A stretch of 64,000 bases of DNA from Ramlibacter montanisoli (lineage in GTDB: Bacteria > Pseudomonadota > Gammaproteobacteria > Burkholderiales > Burkholderiaceae_C). A program made the translations under genes and the position numbers. The stretch is from contig NZ_JABFCS010000001.1 in NCBI RefSeq assembly GCF_013087525.1, positions 3,410,001-3,474,000 of the forward strand, in the 5' to 3' direction. Below, in pieces: positions 1-9,212 of this stretch. The notes beneath the pieces are model-generated. The model worked only from the letters and a program-made list of their open reading frames with translations, was not told the DNA's origin and made no database searches. Numbering within the stretch: the first letter of the stretch is position 1; each line of letters starts with the position of its first letter.

Positions 1-637
1 AGCCATCGGCTGCATGATCCTCACCGGCAGCGAAAAGGCCTTCGCGGCCGGCGCCGACATCGGCGCGATGGCGAGCTACACCTTCGCCGACGTCTACAAG
101 GGCGACTACATCACGCGCAACTGGGAAACCATCCGCACGGTGCGCAAGCCGGTGATCGCCGCCGTGAGCGGCTTCGCGCTGGGCGGCGGCTGCGAGCTGG
201 CGATGATGTGCGACTTCATCATCGCCGCCGACAACGCGAAGTTCGGCCAGCCCGAGATCAAGCTGGGCATCATCCCCGGCGCCGGCGGCACGCAGCGCCT
301 GCCGCGCGCGGTGGGCAAGGCCAAGGCGATGGACATGGCGCTCACCGGCCGCATGATGGATGCGGCGGAAGCCGAGCGCGCCGGCCTGGTGAGCCGCATC
401 GTGCCGCTGGACAAGCTGATGGCCGAGACGCTGGGTGCGGCGCTGGCCATCTGCGACTACTCGCAGCTGGCGGTGCTCGCAGCCAAGGAATCGGTCAACC
501 GCGCCTTCGAAAGCGGGCTGGCCGACGGCGTGATGTTCGAGCGCCGGCTGTTCCACGCGCTGTTCGCCACGCAGGACCAGAAGGAAGGCATGGACGCCTT
601 CGTCAACAAGCGCAAGGCGCAGTTCAAGCACCAGTAG
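1..637 (+). CDS. Enoyl-CoA hydratase/isomerase (crotonase family), 5'-truncated
   Basis: This is the C-terminal part (about 211 residues) of a crotonase-fold enzyme; the frame is open to the left window edge, so the start lies outside. It most likely hydrates trans-2-enoyl-CoA to 3-hydroxyacyl-CoA in fatty-acid or aromatic beta-oxidation. The oxyanion-hole segment [14 protein letters not shown] and the segment [11 protein letters not shown]...[19 protein letters not shown] carry both catalytic glutamates of mitochondrial-type enoyl-CoA hydratases (E in CEL and E in PEI). The C-terminus KRKAQFKHQ is the usual family tail. The exact acyl substrate cannot be read from sequence. Confidence 0.9.
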   Translation, partial: AIGCMILTGSEKAFAAGADIGAMASYTFADVYKGDYITRNWETIRTVRKPVIAAVSGFALGGGCELAMMCDFIIAADNAKFGQPEIKLGIIPGAGGTQRLPRAVGKAKAMDMALTGRMMDAAEAERAGLVSRIVPLDKLMAETLGAALAICDYSQLAVLAAKESVNRAFESGLADGVMFERRLFHALFATQDQKEGMDAFVNKRKAQFKHQ

Positions 638-645
638 GTCACGGC

Positions 646-1656
646 TCAGCGCCGCAGCAGGCGCTCCGCCTCCGTGCGCAGGGCCGCCGCGACGCCCGGC
701 TCGGGGCGCAGCACGCGCGTCTGCCGTGCATCGCGCAGGCGCGTCCAGCGCCAGTGGTCTCCCACCAGTTCCAGCACGCCCGCCGCCTCGTCGCCCTGCG
801 CGAGCTCGAGCCGCAGCGTGGGCGACGCCGAGGTGGTCGGCTCCTCCGAGGGCGAGGCCAGCATGGACATCACCAGCGCGGGCAGCTCGCCCGCCTGCGT
901 GCGCGGGATCACCACCGAGCGTCCGCCCGACTCGATGCGCACCTGCGTCCAGGGCAGCGATGCGGGCGAGGCGCGCAGCGCCGCGGTGGGTGCGGCCGGT
1001 GCGGCCTGCCTCTGCGCGGCCGGAGCGGGGACCGGCGCGGCCATCGGTGGCGTCGGCGCTGCGGCGGCCACGCTGGGAGGCGGTGGCGGTGCGGCCGCGG
1101 CGGCGCGCGCTTCCTCTGCCGCCGGCGCCGTGCGCGCAAGCACGTCGCTGCTGCCGGCAGCATCCGGAAGCACCGGTGCCGGTGCTGCAGGCGCGGGTGC
1201 AGCGGGCACTGCCCGTGCCCGCTGTTCCCGCTGGGACGATTCCGGCCGCTCCGCGCGCGTCGCGGGCACCGGCAGCGGCGCCGGTGCGGACGCGGCGGCC
1301 GGAGCGGGCAGCTCCTGCGGCACCGGACCGGCGGCGGGCACCGGGCCCGGAGCCGGCACCGGCCCTGCGGCAGGCGCGGGCGCGGTCGCCACCACATCGG
1401 CCTCCGTGCGCGCGCCCGGCAGCTCGCGTCCTCCCCACATCACCGTGACCAGGGTCGCCAGTGCGATCGTGGCCAGTGCCGCCGTCCACGGCATGGCGCC
1501 GCCGCCGGATCGCGTCCACCAGCGGCGCCAGGCCGGCTGCAGCGCGCGGTGCGCCGCCGCGCGGATGGCCTCGCGCGTGCGCTGCTGCGGCTGCAGCGTG
1601 GCATCCGGCGCTTCGTCCATGGCCTTGCGCAGGCGCGCGTCGCGCAGCTCGGTCAT
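646..1656 (-). CDS. Membrane-anchored anti-sigma-like partner of the ECF sigma factor
   Basis: The 336-residue protein has a short charged cytoplasmic N-terminus (about 1-52), one transmembrane segment (PWTAALATIALATLVTVMWG, about 56-75), a long Ala/Pro-rich linker (about 80-220) and a small globular periplasmic end. Its start overlaps the stop of the sigma-factor gene by 4 bases, so the two are translationally coupled. This layout is that of a transmembrane anti-sigma factor, but no HxxxCxxC zinc motif is visible in the cytoplasmic part, so the function is inferred from position and topology only. The periplasmic end contains paired beta-strand-like stretches (RIESGGRSVVIPR, LRLELAQGDEAAGVLELVG). 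Confidence 0.65.
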   Translation of the reverse strand: MTELRDARLRKAMDEAPDATLQPQQRTREAIRAAAHRALQPAWRRWWTRSGGGAMPWTAALATIALATLVTVMWGGRELPGARTEADVVATAPAPAAGPVPAPGPVPAAGPVPQELPAPAAASAPAPLPVPATRAERPESSQREQRARAVPAAPAPAAPAPVLPDAAGSSDVLARTAPAAEEARAAAAAPPPPPSVAAAAPTPPMAAPVPAPAAQRQAAPAAPTAALRASPASLPWTQVRIESGGRSVVIPRTQAGELPALVMSMLASPSEEPTTSASPTLRLELAQGDEAAGVLELVGDHWRWTRLRDARQTRVLRPEPGVAAALRTEAERLLRR

Positions 1657-2225
1657 CGCGCGGCCTCCAGCGGCGCGAGGTAGGCACCCATGCAGCCGCG
1701 CAGCTTCTTGAGCGCGTAGCGCAGCCGGCTCTTGGCGGTCTCGAAGGGCAACGCCAGCCGCTGCGCGAGGTCTTCCACGCTCGCCCCGTCCTCATGGTGC
1801 AGCAGGAAGGCGGCGCGCTGCGGCGGCGGCAGGTCTTCCAGGCAGTGCAGCAGCTGCGCGCCGGCCGCACGCCAGAAGGCCTGGTCCTCGCTGGAGGGCG
1901 CGGCATCGTGCTGGTGCGCCACCAGCCAGTCCAGCGGGTCGTCGCCGTCCTCCTGTTCCAGCGCCACTTCGCGGCCCGACACCCGCAGGCGGTCCATGGC
2001 CAGGTTGTGCGCGATCGTGAAGGCCCAGGTCTTCCAGCTGGCGGCGCGCGGCGCGAAGCGCGCACGGTGCGCCACGATGCGCAGCCAGGCTTCCTGGAAC
2101 ACCTCGTCGGCCTGCGCGGCCAGCGGCGCGCCCAGCAGGCGGCGCACGAAGCGGTACAGGCCGGCCTCGTGCCGCGCGTACAGCAGGTCGAAGGCCGCGG
2201 CGTCGCCGCGCGCGTAGGCCAGCAT
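1653..2225 (-). CDS. RNA polymerase ECF sigma factor
   Basis: A 190-residue group 4 sigma factor. Region 2 is at about residues 10-75 (DLLYARHEAGLYRFVRRL, DEVFQEAWLRIV, TWAFTIAHNLAMDRLR) and region 4 at about 120-180 (LEDLPPPQRAAFLLHHEDG, SVEDLAQRLALPFETAKSRL). The ATG at 2225 is preceded by GAGGA at good spacing; in-frame codons continue upstream to a TGA with no further ATG/GTG/TTG, so this start is favoured. It is followed by an anti-sigma-like gene with a 4-base overlap and is divergent from the von Willebrand A gene, which is a natural candidate target. The target promoters are not known. Confidence 0.9.
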   Translation of the reverse strand: MLAYARGDAAAFDLLYARHEAGLYRFVRRLLGAPLAAQADEVFQEAWLRIVAHRARFAPRAASWKTWAFTIAHNLAMDRLRVSGREVALEQEDGDDPLDWLVAHQHDAAPSSEDQAFWRAAGAQLLHCLEDLPPPQRAAFLLHHEDGASVEDLAQRLALPFETAKSRLRYALKKLRGCMGAYLAPLEAAR

Positions 2226-2385
2226 CAGGTCCTCGTCCGGCAGGTCGCGTTGGGCGGGGGCATGGGCAGATTCTCACATCACGTTGTACGGGGACCGCGT
2301 GCTTCGGGGTTAAACCGGGTGAAGAAGTTTCACCCCGCGCGTGCCGCTGCGCCGTGGAAGGAGGACCAACAACCTGGAGTGGTCC

Positions 2386-3864
2386 ATGACACACCGTCGC
2401 CCGTCCCGCAGCATCGTCGCCCTCGTGTGCGCGCAGTGGCTGCTCGCATCGTCCGCCGCCAGTGCCCAGGCGGTCTGGCCGGAACCCAGGCCCGACCTGC
2501 CCCCGGTCCCGCAGGCGCGCAGCTATCCCAACTTCCAGGCGCCCTCGGCCACGCACTGCGCACGCCCCGTGGGCACGCGCGAGGTGCCGGGCGGGTCCGA
2601 AGCCGACGGCCAGGCCCGCCGCGGCCGCCATGACGACCTGGCCCGCGCGGCACCCGAGCGCAGTGCCCGCGCCGAGGAGCGCCTGCGCGACGCGGCGCCC
2701 TCGGCCGGCACGGCGCGCGCCCTGCCCCCGCCGCCCGCCATGGCCGCGCCCATGCCCGCCCCCGCCGCGCCGCATGCGCAGCTGGAGGCCGCGCCCCAGC
2801 GCCATCCCGGGCCGCGGCCCTCGCACGAACCGGTGACGGCCGGCGTGGTGGACGACAACGCCGACTTCACTTCCTACCTGGCCTTTCGCGAGCGCACGCA
2901 GGTGCCGCACCGCCCGCGCGACGTGCGCGAGCGCTACCTGCTGGAAGTGAGGGACGCGCGGGGCCGCCCCGTGGGCGATGCCGAAGTCGCAGTCGAAGCG
3001 CCCACCGGCTACGCGATGTGGGCGCGCACGGACACCGGCGGCCGCGCCTGGCTGCACCCCGATGCCTTCGACGCCAGCGGCTCCGGCCGCTACGACGTGG
3101 TGGTGCGCAAGGACGGCCGCCAGGCCTGGGGCCGGCTGGCGCGCGGCCAGAAGAGCGCGGTGGAAGTGATGCTCGACACGGCACCGGCGCCGGCCCGCGC
3201 GCGCCTGGACCTGGTCTTCCTGATCGATGCCACCGGCTCCATGGCCGACGAGATCGACAAGCTGAAGGCGACCCTGCGCACCATCACCGCCGAAGTGGCC
3301 GGCCTGCCCAGCCGCCCCGACATCTGCCTGGGGCTGGTGGCCTACCGCGATCGCGGCGACGCCTTCCTGCTGCGCAGCCACGACTTCAGCAACGACGTGG
3401 CGGGCTTCCTGCAGCATGCGCTCTATCCGCTGCGGGCCGGCGGCGGCGGCGACTACGCGGAAGCCATGAACGAGGCGCTGCACGAGACCGTGCACCAGCT
3501 CAGCTGGCGCGGCAGCGGCACCACCCGCATGGTGATCCTGCTGGCCGACGCGCCGCCGCACCTGGATTACGGCGCGCCGCACTACGACGAGGACATGCTG
3601 GCGGCCCTGGGCAAGGGCATCAAGATCTTCGGCGTGGGCGCCAGCGGCCTGGACCGGCAGGGCGAGTTCATCCAGCGGCAGATGGCGCAGTACACGGGCG
3701 GCAAGTTCGTGTTCCTCACCTACGCCCAGGCCGAGCGGCCCGGCAGCGGCCCGGGCCGCGAAACGGTGCACGACGTGCGGAACTACTCGGTGGACACCCT
3801 CGACCGGCTGGTCGTGCGGCTGGTGACCGAAGAGCTTGCCAAGGGGGAGGGGCGCGGACGCTGA
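2386..3864 (+). CDS. Secreted von Willebrand factor type A domain protein
   Basis: The 492-residue protein starts with a signal peptide (IVALVCAQWLLASSAASAQA). A Pro/Ala-rich segment follows, then a carboxypeptidase-like beta-sandwich stretch (about 185-260, LEVRDARGRPVGDAEVAVEAP). The VWA domain is at about 270-440: LDLVFLIDATGSM carries a DxTxS form of the metal-ion-dependent adhesion site, with GDYAEAMNEAL and ILLADAPPH supplying the later strand motifs. The ATG at 2386 is chosen because the signal peptide begins there; an in-frame GTG at 2341 and a strong AGGAGG at 2359-2364, too far from 2386, make an upstream start possible. It is divergent from the ECF sigma gene, suggesting a cell-surface stress function (inference). 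Confidence 0.85.
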   Translation: MTHRRPSRSIVALVCAQWLLASSAASAQAVWPEPRPDLPPVPQARSYPNFQAPSATHCARPVGTREVPGGSEADGQARRGRHDDLARAAPERSARAEERLRDAAPSAGTARALPPPPAMAAPMPAPAAPHAQLEAAPQRHPGPRPSHEPVTAGVVDDNADFTSYLAFRERTQVPHRPRDVRERYLLEVRDARGRPVGDAEVAVEAPTGYAMWARTDTGGRAWLHPDAFDASGSGRYDVVVRKDGRQAWGRLARGQKSAVEVMLDTAPAPARARLDLVFLIDATGSMADEIDKLKATLRTITAEVAGLPSRPDICLGLVAYRDRGDAFLLRSHDFSNDVAGFLQHALYPLRAGGGGDYAEAMNEALHETVHQLSWRGSGTTRMVILLADAPPHLDYGAPHYDEDMLAALGKGIKIFGVGASGLDRQGEFIQRQMAQYTGGKFVFLTYAQAERPGSGPGRETVHDVRNYSVDTLDRLVVRLVTEELAKGEGRGR

Positions 3865-3881
3865 GGGATTTCCAGGTTCGC

Positions 3882-3887
3882 TATAAT
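3882..3887 (+). promoter_or_regulatory. -10 box of the tRNA-Met gene
   Basis: A perfect TATAAT stands 10 bases before the tRNA 5' end. No convincing -35 hexamer is seen 16-18 bases upstream, where the end of the VWA gene lies. Confidence 0.6.
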
Positions 3888-3897
3888 CGCGGGCTTC

Positions 3898-3974
3898 GGC
3901 GCTTTAGCTCAGTTGGTTAGAGCGATGGAATCATAATCCACAGGTCCGGGGTTCGAGTCCCTGAAGCGCCACCA
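3898..3974 (+). tRNA. tRNA-Met (CAT anticodon)
   Basis: A full cloverleaf can be folded: acceptor GGCGCTT pairs with AAGCGCC, D-arm GCTC/GAGC, anticodon loop ATCATAA with anticodon CAT, T-arm CGGGG/CCCTG around TTCGAGT, and an encoded CCA end. The body resembles Burkholderiales elongator tRNA-Met rather than tRNA-Ile2 (which also has CAT), but the two cannot be fully separated by eye. The first anticodon-stem pair is an A-C mismatch. Confidence 0.92.
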
Positions 3975-3984
3975 GGATCCCTAG

Positions 3985-4018
3985 CCCGCGCGGAGCCCGC
4001 TCCCCCGCGGGTTTCTCT
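3985..4018 (+). terminator. Hairpin terminator after tRNA-Met
   Basis: CCCGCG and CGCGGG form a 6-bp stem around a 15-base loop, followed by a pyrimidine-rich TTTCTCT tail. Confidence 0.5.
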
Positions 4019-4138
4019 CTTGCGGCGCCAGGACGGGGCCGCACCGGCGCGCCGCTAGAATCCACCGCAGGGTGCCGCTCCAGCTCGGGACGGCAGGAAT
4101 CGCGCAGGTCGGGCCGCCTCGCGGGACAGCCCGCCCCC

Positions 4139-5561
4139 ATGACCTCCGCGCCGGACACGATCCAGGCCGCCTCCGCGGCCATTTTCGCGATCGCCATCCT
4201 CCACACGTTCGCCGCCAGGCAGTTCGAACGCCTGGCCCACCGGTTCCCGCGCCACGGCGGACTGTTCCACCTGCTTGGCGAGGTGGAAGTCGTCTTCGGG
4301 TTCTGGGCTATCGTCCTGGTCCTGGCCATGGCCCTGGCGAGCGACGGCCGGACAGCCCTCGCCTATGCGGAGTCGCGCAACTACACCGAGCCGCTGTTCG
4401 TCTTCGTCGTGATGGTGGTGGCGGCCTCGCGTCCGGTGCTGGCGACCGTCGCCTCCCTGATGGCCGCGGCCGCCCGGTTCGCGCCGCTGCCGCGGCCGCT
4501 GGCGCTGGCATGGCTCGGGCTGGGGATCGTGCCGCTGCTCGGGTCCCTGGTCACCGAGCCGGCCGCGATGACGATCGCGGCCTCATGCTCGCGCCCCTCG
4601 TGTTCCGCAGGGACGTGGCCGAACCTGCCAAGTACTTCGCGCTGGGCGTGCTGTTCGTCAACGTGTCGATCGGCGGCACCCTCACTTCCTACGCGGCGCC
4701 GCCCGTGCTGATGGTGGCGGCCGCCTGGTCCTGGGACAACGCGTTCATGCTGTCCCAGTTCGGCTGGAAGGCAGCGCTGGCGGTGCTGCTCAATGCCTCC
4801 ATCGCGGCGTTCGTGCTGCGGCGCCACTTGGCGCCGGTGCAGGACGACCCGGCGCGGAGCCGCAGGCCGCGGTCCCGGTGCCGATCGTGCTGGTGCACGT
4901 GGGCGTGCTCACCGGCGTGGTGCTGCTCGCGCACCACCCGGTCGCCTTCCTCGCCCTCTTCCTGCTGTTCCTTGGCTTCACGCAGGCGTACGAACGGCAC
5001 CAGAGTCCGCTGATCATCCGGGAGGCCCTGCTGGTGGCCTTCTTCCTCGCCGGCCTGGCCGTCCTCGGCGGCCTGCAAAGCTGGTGGCTGCAACCCATCG
5101 TCCCCGGCCTCGAGCCGCTGGCCCTGTTCTTCGGCGCCCTCGGCCTGACGGCGATCACGGACAACGCGGCGCTGACCTACCTGGGCTCGCAGATCCCCGG
5201 CATCGGCGAGGCGTCCAGGTACATGCTCGTGGCCGGGGCCGTGGCCGGCGGCGGCCTGACCGTGATCGCGAACGCCCCGAATCCCGCGGGCGTCGCCCTG
5301 CTCCGGCGCGGCTTCGAGGACGAATCCATCGGTGCCGGCGGGCTGCTGCTCGGGGCGCTGTTGCCGACGGCGATCGCGGCGGCGGCGCTGCTGCTGCTGC
5401 CGGGAGCCGGCTCGCGTAAACGGCCCGCAAGGGGCTCTGGCACAATTCCCCATCCTGCGTCACTGCCGCACCACCGCGCGCCGTTCGCGTTGACATCGCT
5501 CGCACTGTCGAGCAAAGTGCCCTACGCAGGCACCCCCACAGCCTCTGGATCTACACCATGA
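4139..5561 (+). CDS. Putative Na+/H+ antiporter (Na_H_antiport_3-like), frameshifted
   Basis: Three consecutive frames together encode one hydrophobic protein of about 430-474 residues with roughly ten membrane segments. Recognisable stretches are VFGFWAIVLVLAMAL, VTEPAAMTIAA, LMLAPLVFRRDVAEPAKYFALG, FVNVSIGGTLTSYAAPPVLMVA and TAITDNAALTYLGSQIPG. These match the putative Na+/H+ antiporter family with its TEPAAMT and TDNAALTYLGS signatures. One base is missing near 4581-4583 (restores AALMLAPL) and one near 4851-4856 (restores DDPAAEPQAAVPVPIVLV). A third indel near 5400 would give an earlier stop at 5417-5419; as read, the last frame runs to 5561 and overlaps the next gene by 4 bases with uncharacteristic sequence. 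Confidence 0.75.
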
Positions 5562-5977
5562 ACCGCTGGACTCGTTCCGCCCTCGCGGGCATCGCCCTCG
5601 CCGCCACCGCCGTTTCGGCGCAGGTGAGTTCCATCCGCAGCGCCCCGAAGGACGTCAAGCCCGCGCTGATCGCCGTCAGTGCCACGCCGCCGATCATCAT
5701 GGTCGACGGCAAGCCGGACCGCTTCTCGCCGGGCGCGCGCATCAAGGACCGCGACGAGCGCCTGGTGCTCAGCGGCACCCTGGCCGGCAAGACCGTGTAC
5801 TCCGTGTACAAGCGCGACGCCGCCGGCCTGGTGCACGAGGTGTGGCTGCTGACCGAGGAGGAGTACCGCAAGCTCGGGGGCGGCTATGCCGACCTCAACA
5901 ACCCCGAGGGCTACAAGCGCTTCGCCGAGCTGCTGGACCTGATCTGGGCGAACCGCTGGCTGCTGCTGGGGAAGTGA
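5558..5977 (+). CDS. Exported conserved protein upstream of miaB
   Basis: A 139-residue protein with a signal peptide ([22 protein letters not shown]). The mature part contains [38 protein letters not shown] in separate beta-rich runs and a helical C-terminus. I recognise it only as a conserved burkholderial periplasmic protein of unknown function that sits directly before miaB (1-base gap), so co-transcription with miaB is likely. Confidence 0.8.
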   Translation: MNRWTRSALAGIALAATAVSAQVSSIRSAPKDVKPALIAVSATPPIIMVDGKPDRFSPGARIKDRDERLVLSGTLAGKTVYSVYKRDAAGLVHEVWLLTEEEYRKLGGGYADLNNPEGYKRFAELLDLIWANRWLLLGK

Positions 5978-5978
5978 C

Positions 5979-7316
5979 ATGAAAAAGGTCTACATCAAGA
6001 CCTTCGGCTGCCAGATGAACGAGTACGACTCGGACAAGATGGCGGACGTGATGAACGCGGCGCAGGGCTACGAGCCCACGCAGGACCCCGAGCAGGCCGA
6101 CCTGATCCTGTTCAACACCTGCTCGGTGCGCGAGAAAGCGCAGGAGAAGGTGTTCTCCGACCTCGGCCGCGTGAAGCACCTGAAGAAGAAGGGCGTGCTG
6201 ATCGGGGTGGGCGGCTGCGTGGCCAGCCAGGAAGGCGCGGCCATCATCGAGCGCGCGCCCTACGTGGACGTGGTGTTCGGCCCGCAGACGCTGCACCGGC
6301 TGCCCGAACTGCTCGCGCAGCGCGAGCGGCAGCAGCGGCCGCAGGTGGACATCAGCTTCCCGGAGATCGAGAAGTTCGACCACCTGCCGCCCGCGCGCGT
6401 GGAGGGCGCATCGGCCTTCGTGTCGATCATGGAAGGCTGCTCCAAGTACTGCAGCTACTGCGTGGTGCCCTACACCCGCGGCGAGGAAGTGTCGCGCCCC
6501 TTCGAGGACGTGCTCACCGAGATCGCGGGCCTGGCGGACCAGGGCGTCAAGGAAGTGACGCTGCTCGGGCAGAACGTGAACGCCTACCGCGGCCGCATGG
6601 GCGACACGGCGGAGATCGCCGACTTCGCGCTGCTGATCGAATACGTGGCGGAGATCCCCGGCATCCAGCGCATCCGCTACACCACCAGCCACCCGAACGA
6701 GTTCACGCAGCGCCTGGTCGACGTGTACGCGAAGGTGCCGCAGCTGGTGAGCCACCTGCACCTGCCGGTGCAGCATGGCAGCGACCGCATCCTGATGGCG
6801 ATGAAGCGCAACTACACCGCCATGGAATACAAGAGCACGATCCGCAAGCTGCGCGCCGTGCGGCCGCAGCTGTCGCTGTCCAGCGACTTCATCGTCGGTT
6901 TCCCCGGCGAGACGCAAGCGGACTTCGACAAGATGATGAAGCTGGTGGAGGACGTCGGCTACGACGCAAGCTTCTCCTTCATCTTCAGCCCCCGGCCGGG
7001 CACGCCCGCTGCCGCCTTGCAGGACGACACGCCGCACGCGGTGAAGCTCGCGCGCCTGCAGCACCTGCAGGCGGTGCTGGAGGACAACGTGCGGCGCATC
7101 AGCGCCAGCCGCGTGGGCACCGTGCAGCGCATCCTGGTCGAAGGGCCTTCGCGCAAGGACCCGAACGAACTGATGGGGCGCACCGAGTGCAACCGCATCG
7201 TGAACTTCGCCGGCCCTGCACGGCTGGCGGGGCAGATGGTCGACGTCACCATCACGCAGGCTCTGCCGCATTCGCTGCGCGGCGAGGTGCTGGTGAAGGA
7301 GAGCACGCCGGCCTGA
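5979..7316 (+). CDS. miaB: tRNA-2-methylthio-N6-isopentenyladenosine synthase MiaB
   Basis: A 445-residue radical-SAM methylthiotransferase that adds the 2-methylthio group to i6A37 in tRNAs reading UNN codons. The N-terminal UPF0004 domain has its three cluster cysteines ([29 protein letters not shown]). The radical-SAM domain has [10 protein letters not shown]-terminal TRAM domain follows ([17 protein letters not shown] ... [17 protein letters not shown]). Length and all six cysteines fit a functional enzyme. It starts one base after the preceding exported protein and ends in its own terminator. Confidence 0.97.
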   Translation: MKKVYIKTFGCQMNEYDSDKMADVMNAAQGYEPTQDPEQADLILFNTCSVREKAQEKVFSDLGRVKHLKKKGVLIGVGGCVASQEGAAIIERAPYVDVVFGPQTLHRLPELLAQRERQQRPQVDISFPEIEKFDHLPPARVEGASAFVSIMEGCSKYCSYCVVPYTRGEEVSRPFEDVLTEIAGLADQGVKEVTLLGQNVNAYRGRMGDTAEIADFALLIEYVAEIPGIQRIRYTTSHPNEFTQRLVDVYAKVPQLVSHLHLPVQHGSDRILMAMKRNYTAMEYKSTIRKLRAVRPQLSLSSDFIVGFPGETQADFDKMMKLVEDVGYDASFSFIFSPRPGTPAAALQDDTPHAVKLARLQHLQAVLEDNVRRISASRVGTVQRILVEGPSRKDPNELMGRTECNRIVNFAGPARLAGQMVDVTITQALPHSLRGEVLVKESTPA

Positions 7317-7341
7317 GCCGCGACACGCGGTGTTCTCCCAC

Positions 7342-7369
7342 GCAAGAGCGGCCGCCGGGCCGCTTTTGC
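7342..7369 (+). terminator. Terminator of miaB
   Basis: GCAAGAGCGGCC and GGCCGCTTTTGC form a 12-bp stem with one G-T pair and a GCCG loop. The T-run lies inside the 3' arm. Confidence 0.7.
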
Positions 7370-7506
7370 ATTGGCACGAATGCATCCTGCTCAGCAAAGA
7401 ACGGTTGCAATTGAAGCTGTCGTTTTTGCGCAGATGCTGAGCCACCTCGGCCCACGGCCACGCCGCGCATCCGCATACTTCGACGCTCATTCTTTGGGAG
7501 CAAACG

Positions 7507-8292
7507 TTGAAAAGAGACTTCTCGCCCAAGCTGGGAGCCATTGCGCTCGCCGTGCTCGGCGCCGCAGCGAGCGGGCAGGCATTCGCACAGGCGCTTGCCA
7601 CTCCTCACTGGTACCTCGGCGGCAACATCGGCCGCACTTCGGCCGACTTCGACCCGCCCGCCCTGCCCGCGCCCATCCTCGGCATCAACGAGGATGACAA
7701 GGACAAGGGCTACAAGCTGTATGGCGGCTACCAGTTCCACCCCAACTTCTCCGTCGAGGGTGGCTACTTCAACCTCGGCGACTTCAGCTACGCCTACGGC
7801 ACCGGTGCCGGCACCTTCGCCGGCAACGCGCGCCACCGCGGCCTGAACCTGGACCTGGTGGGCCGCATTCCCTTCGGCGACCGCTTCTCGGCCTTCGCCC
7901 GCGTCGGCGGCGCGTACACCCGCTCCACCGCCACCCTGAACGGCGCGTCCTTCCGCGACAACGACTTCGGCGTGAAGTACGGCGTCGGCCTGGAATTCGC
8001 GATCACGCAGGCGCTGTCGCTGCGCGGTGAAGTGGAGCGCTACCGCATCGACGATCCGGTGCGCAACCGCGGCCACGTCGACATGGCGTCGGTGGGCCTG
8101 GTCTACCGCTTCGGCGCACCGGCCGTCGTGCCCACGCGCGTCGTCGCGCCGCCGCCGCCGCCTCCCCCGCCGCCGCCGCCCCCGCCCCCGCGCGTGGTGG
8201 TCCCGCCGCCGCCCCCGGTGCAGGTGGCTCCGCCGCCGCCCCCGCCGCCGCCGGCCCCCGCGCCCGCAGCGCCGCGTCCGTATCGCAACTGA
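7507..8292 (+). CDS. OmpA-like outer-membrane beta-barrel with poly-proline tail
   Basis: A 261-residue protein read from a TTG start (GGGAG at 7 bases upstream) with a signal peptide ending AFAQ. The eight-strand porin-like barrel is recognised by HWYLGGNIGRTSADF, GYKLYGGYQFHPNFSVEGGYF, LDLVGRIPFGDRFSAFARVG and MASVGLVYRFG. It ends in a run of prolines broken by VVAP/RVVVP/VQVAP. In full OmpA proteins such a hinge leads to a peptidoglycan-binding OmpA domain; here the gene stops after RPYRN with its own terminator, so the anchor domain is absent. It could be a genuine short form; a frameshift is unlikely because a terminator follows at once. Confidence 0.85.
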   Translation: MKRDFSPKLGAIALAVLGAAASGQAFAQALATPHWYLGGNIGRTSADFDPPALPAPILGINEDDKDKGYKLYGGYQFHPNFSVEGGYFNLGDFSYAYGTGAGTFAGNARHRGLNLDLVGRIPFGDRFSAFARVGGAYTRSTATLNGASFRDNDFGVKYGVGLEFAITQALSLRGEVERYRIDDPVRNRGHVDMASVGLVYRFGAPAVVPTRVVAPPPPPPPPPPPPPPRVVVPPPPPVQVAPPPPPPPPAPAPAAPRPYRN

Positions 8293-8309
8293 GCGAACGA
8301 CAGCAGGAA

Positions 8310-8336
8310 GAAACCCGCCTCGGCGGGTTTCTTTTT
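8310..8336 (+). terminator. Rho-independent terminator of the OmpA-like gene
   Basis: GAAACCCGC and GCGGGTTTC form a perfect 9-bp stem with loop CTCG and a TTTTT tail. It lies between convergent genes and may serve both. Confidence 0.85.
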
Positions 8337-8351
8337 GTCTGTGGACCGGTG

Positions 8352-9092
8352 CTAGTGCGCGACCGGCAGCGGCAGCGCGGAAAGGTGCGCCGAAGGCTCG
8401 CGCCGGACCTCGTACGAGCCGAACACGTCCTGCGGACGGCGCGATTCGGGCAGGATGTACACGACCCCGCCGGATTGCTGGAAAGTCGGTGCCACGACCC
8501 GTTCGTAGAAGCTCGCCGGCACGTTGATGCAGCCGTAGGTGATGCGGCGGTCCACCGCCACCTTGCTCTGCAGGCGCTGCAGCCGGCGTTCCTCGGGCAC
8601 GCCGGTCACCACGCGGTGCAGGGCCAGGGCGTTGTCGTAGTCGACCCAGAGGATGTCCTCGCCCTTGGGGCCGCGGCCCACGGAGGCGGTGAACCGGCCC
8701 GCGGGCGTGGTGCGCTCCTCCGGCAGGATGCTGGAGATCTTGCGGTTGCCGATGTCCGGCACGGTGTGGTCGCCCTGCGCCGAGCCGACCAGCGCGGCGG
8801 TCGCGCCGCGCAGGCGGCCTTCGCTGTCGAACACGAACACGCGCGCATCGACCTTGTCGACGACCACGAAGGGACGGCCGCCGTGGTCGCCGGAATGCAC
8901 GGCCCAGTCGGCGATGTGCCGCACGTCCCTGGACGCCTGCTCGCCCGCGAGGTCCGCGAGCTTCGCGTGGCGCAGCGCGGAGCCCGCGCGCTGCTGCACC
9001 TGGACCAGTTGCGCGACCGGGTCGGCGGAGGCCGCCGGGGAGAAGGAAAGTGCCAGCGCGCAGAGCGCAAGGACCATTGGAACTCGCTGCAT
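8352..9092 (-). CDS. L,D-transpeptidase family (YkuD) protein
   Basis: A 246-residue exported protein; the start at 9092 gives a clean signal peptide (MQRVPMVLALCALALSFSPAASA). The YkuD catalytic segment ITYGCINVPASFYERV contains the nucleophilic cysteine. FVVVDKVDARVFVFDSEGRLRG, TTPAGRFTA and DYDNALALHRVV are other usual family stretches. Such enzymes form 3-3 cross-links in peptidoglycan or anchor lipoproteins; some are only accessory, so the precise substrate is open. Monocistronic by context. Confidence 0.85.
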   Translation of the reverse strand: MQRVPMVLALCALALSFSPAASADPVAQLVQVQQRAGSALRHAKLADLAGEQASRDVRHIADWAVHSGDHGGRPFVVVDKVDARVFVFDSEGRLRGATAALVGSAQGDHTVPDIGNRKISSILPEERTTPAGRFTASVGRGPKGEDILWVDYDNALALHRVVTGVPEERRLQRLQSKVAVDRRITYGCINVPASFYERVVAPTFQQSGGVVYILPESRRPQDVFGSYEVRREPSAHLSALPLPVAH

Positions 9093-9212
9093 GATGCGGC
9101 AAATTATTCGCAGCGCATCTGCTGCCATGTGGCTCTGCAAGGCGCCACCGGCTGCAAGCGCTGACCGCGAAACGAGACGGGAAAGCGCCTACATCGCACG
9201 CATCGAAACGAA

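Noticed and set aside
208-1711. Long plus-strand open frames over 0.2-1.7 kb
   Set aside because: They are Arg/Ala/Gly-rich shadows of the crotonase and anti-sigma-like genes caused by high GC at third positions.
1792-3771. 659-residue minus-strand frame
   Set aside because: It spans the VWA gene antisense and has composition typical of a shadow (HVLVVVRR, GQHVLE); no domain is visible.
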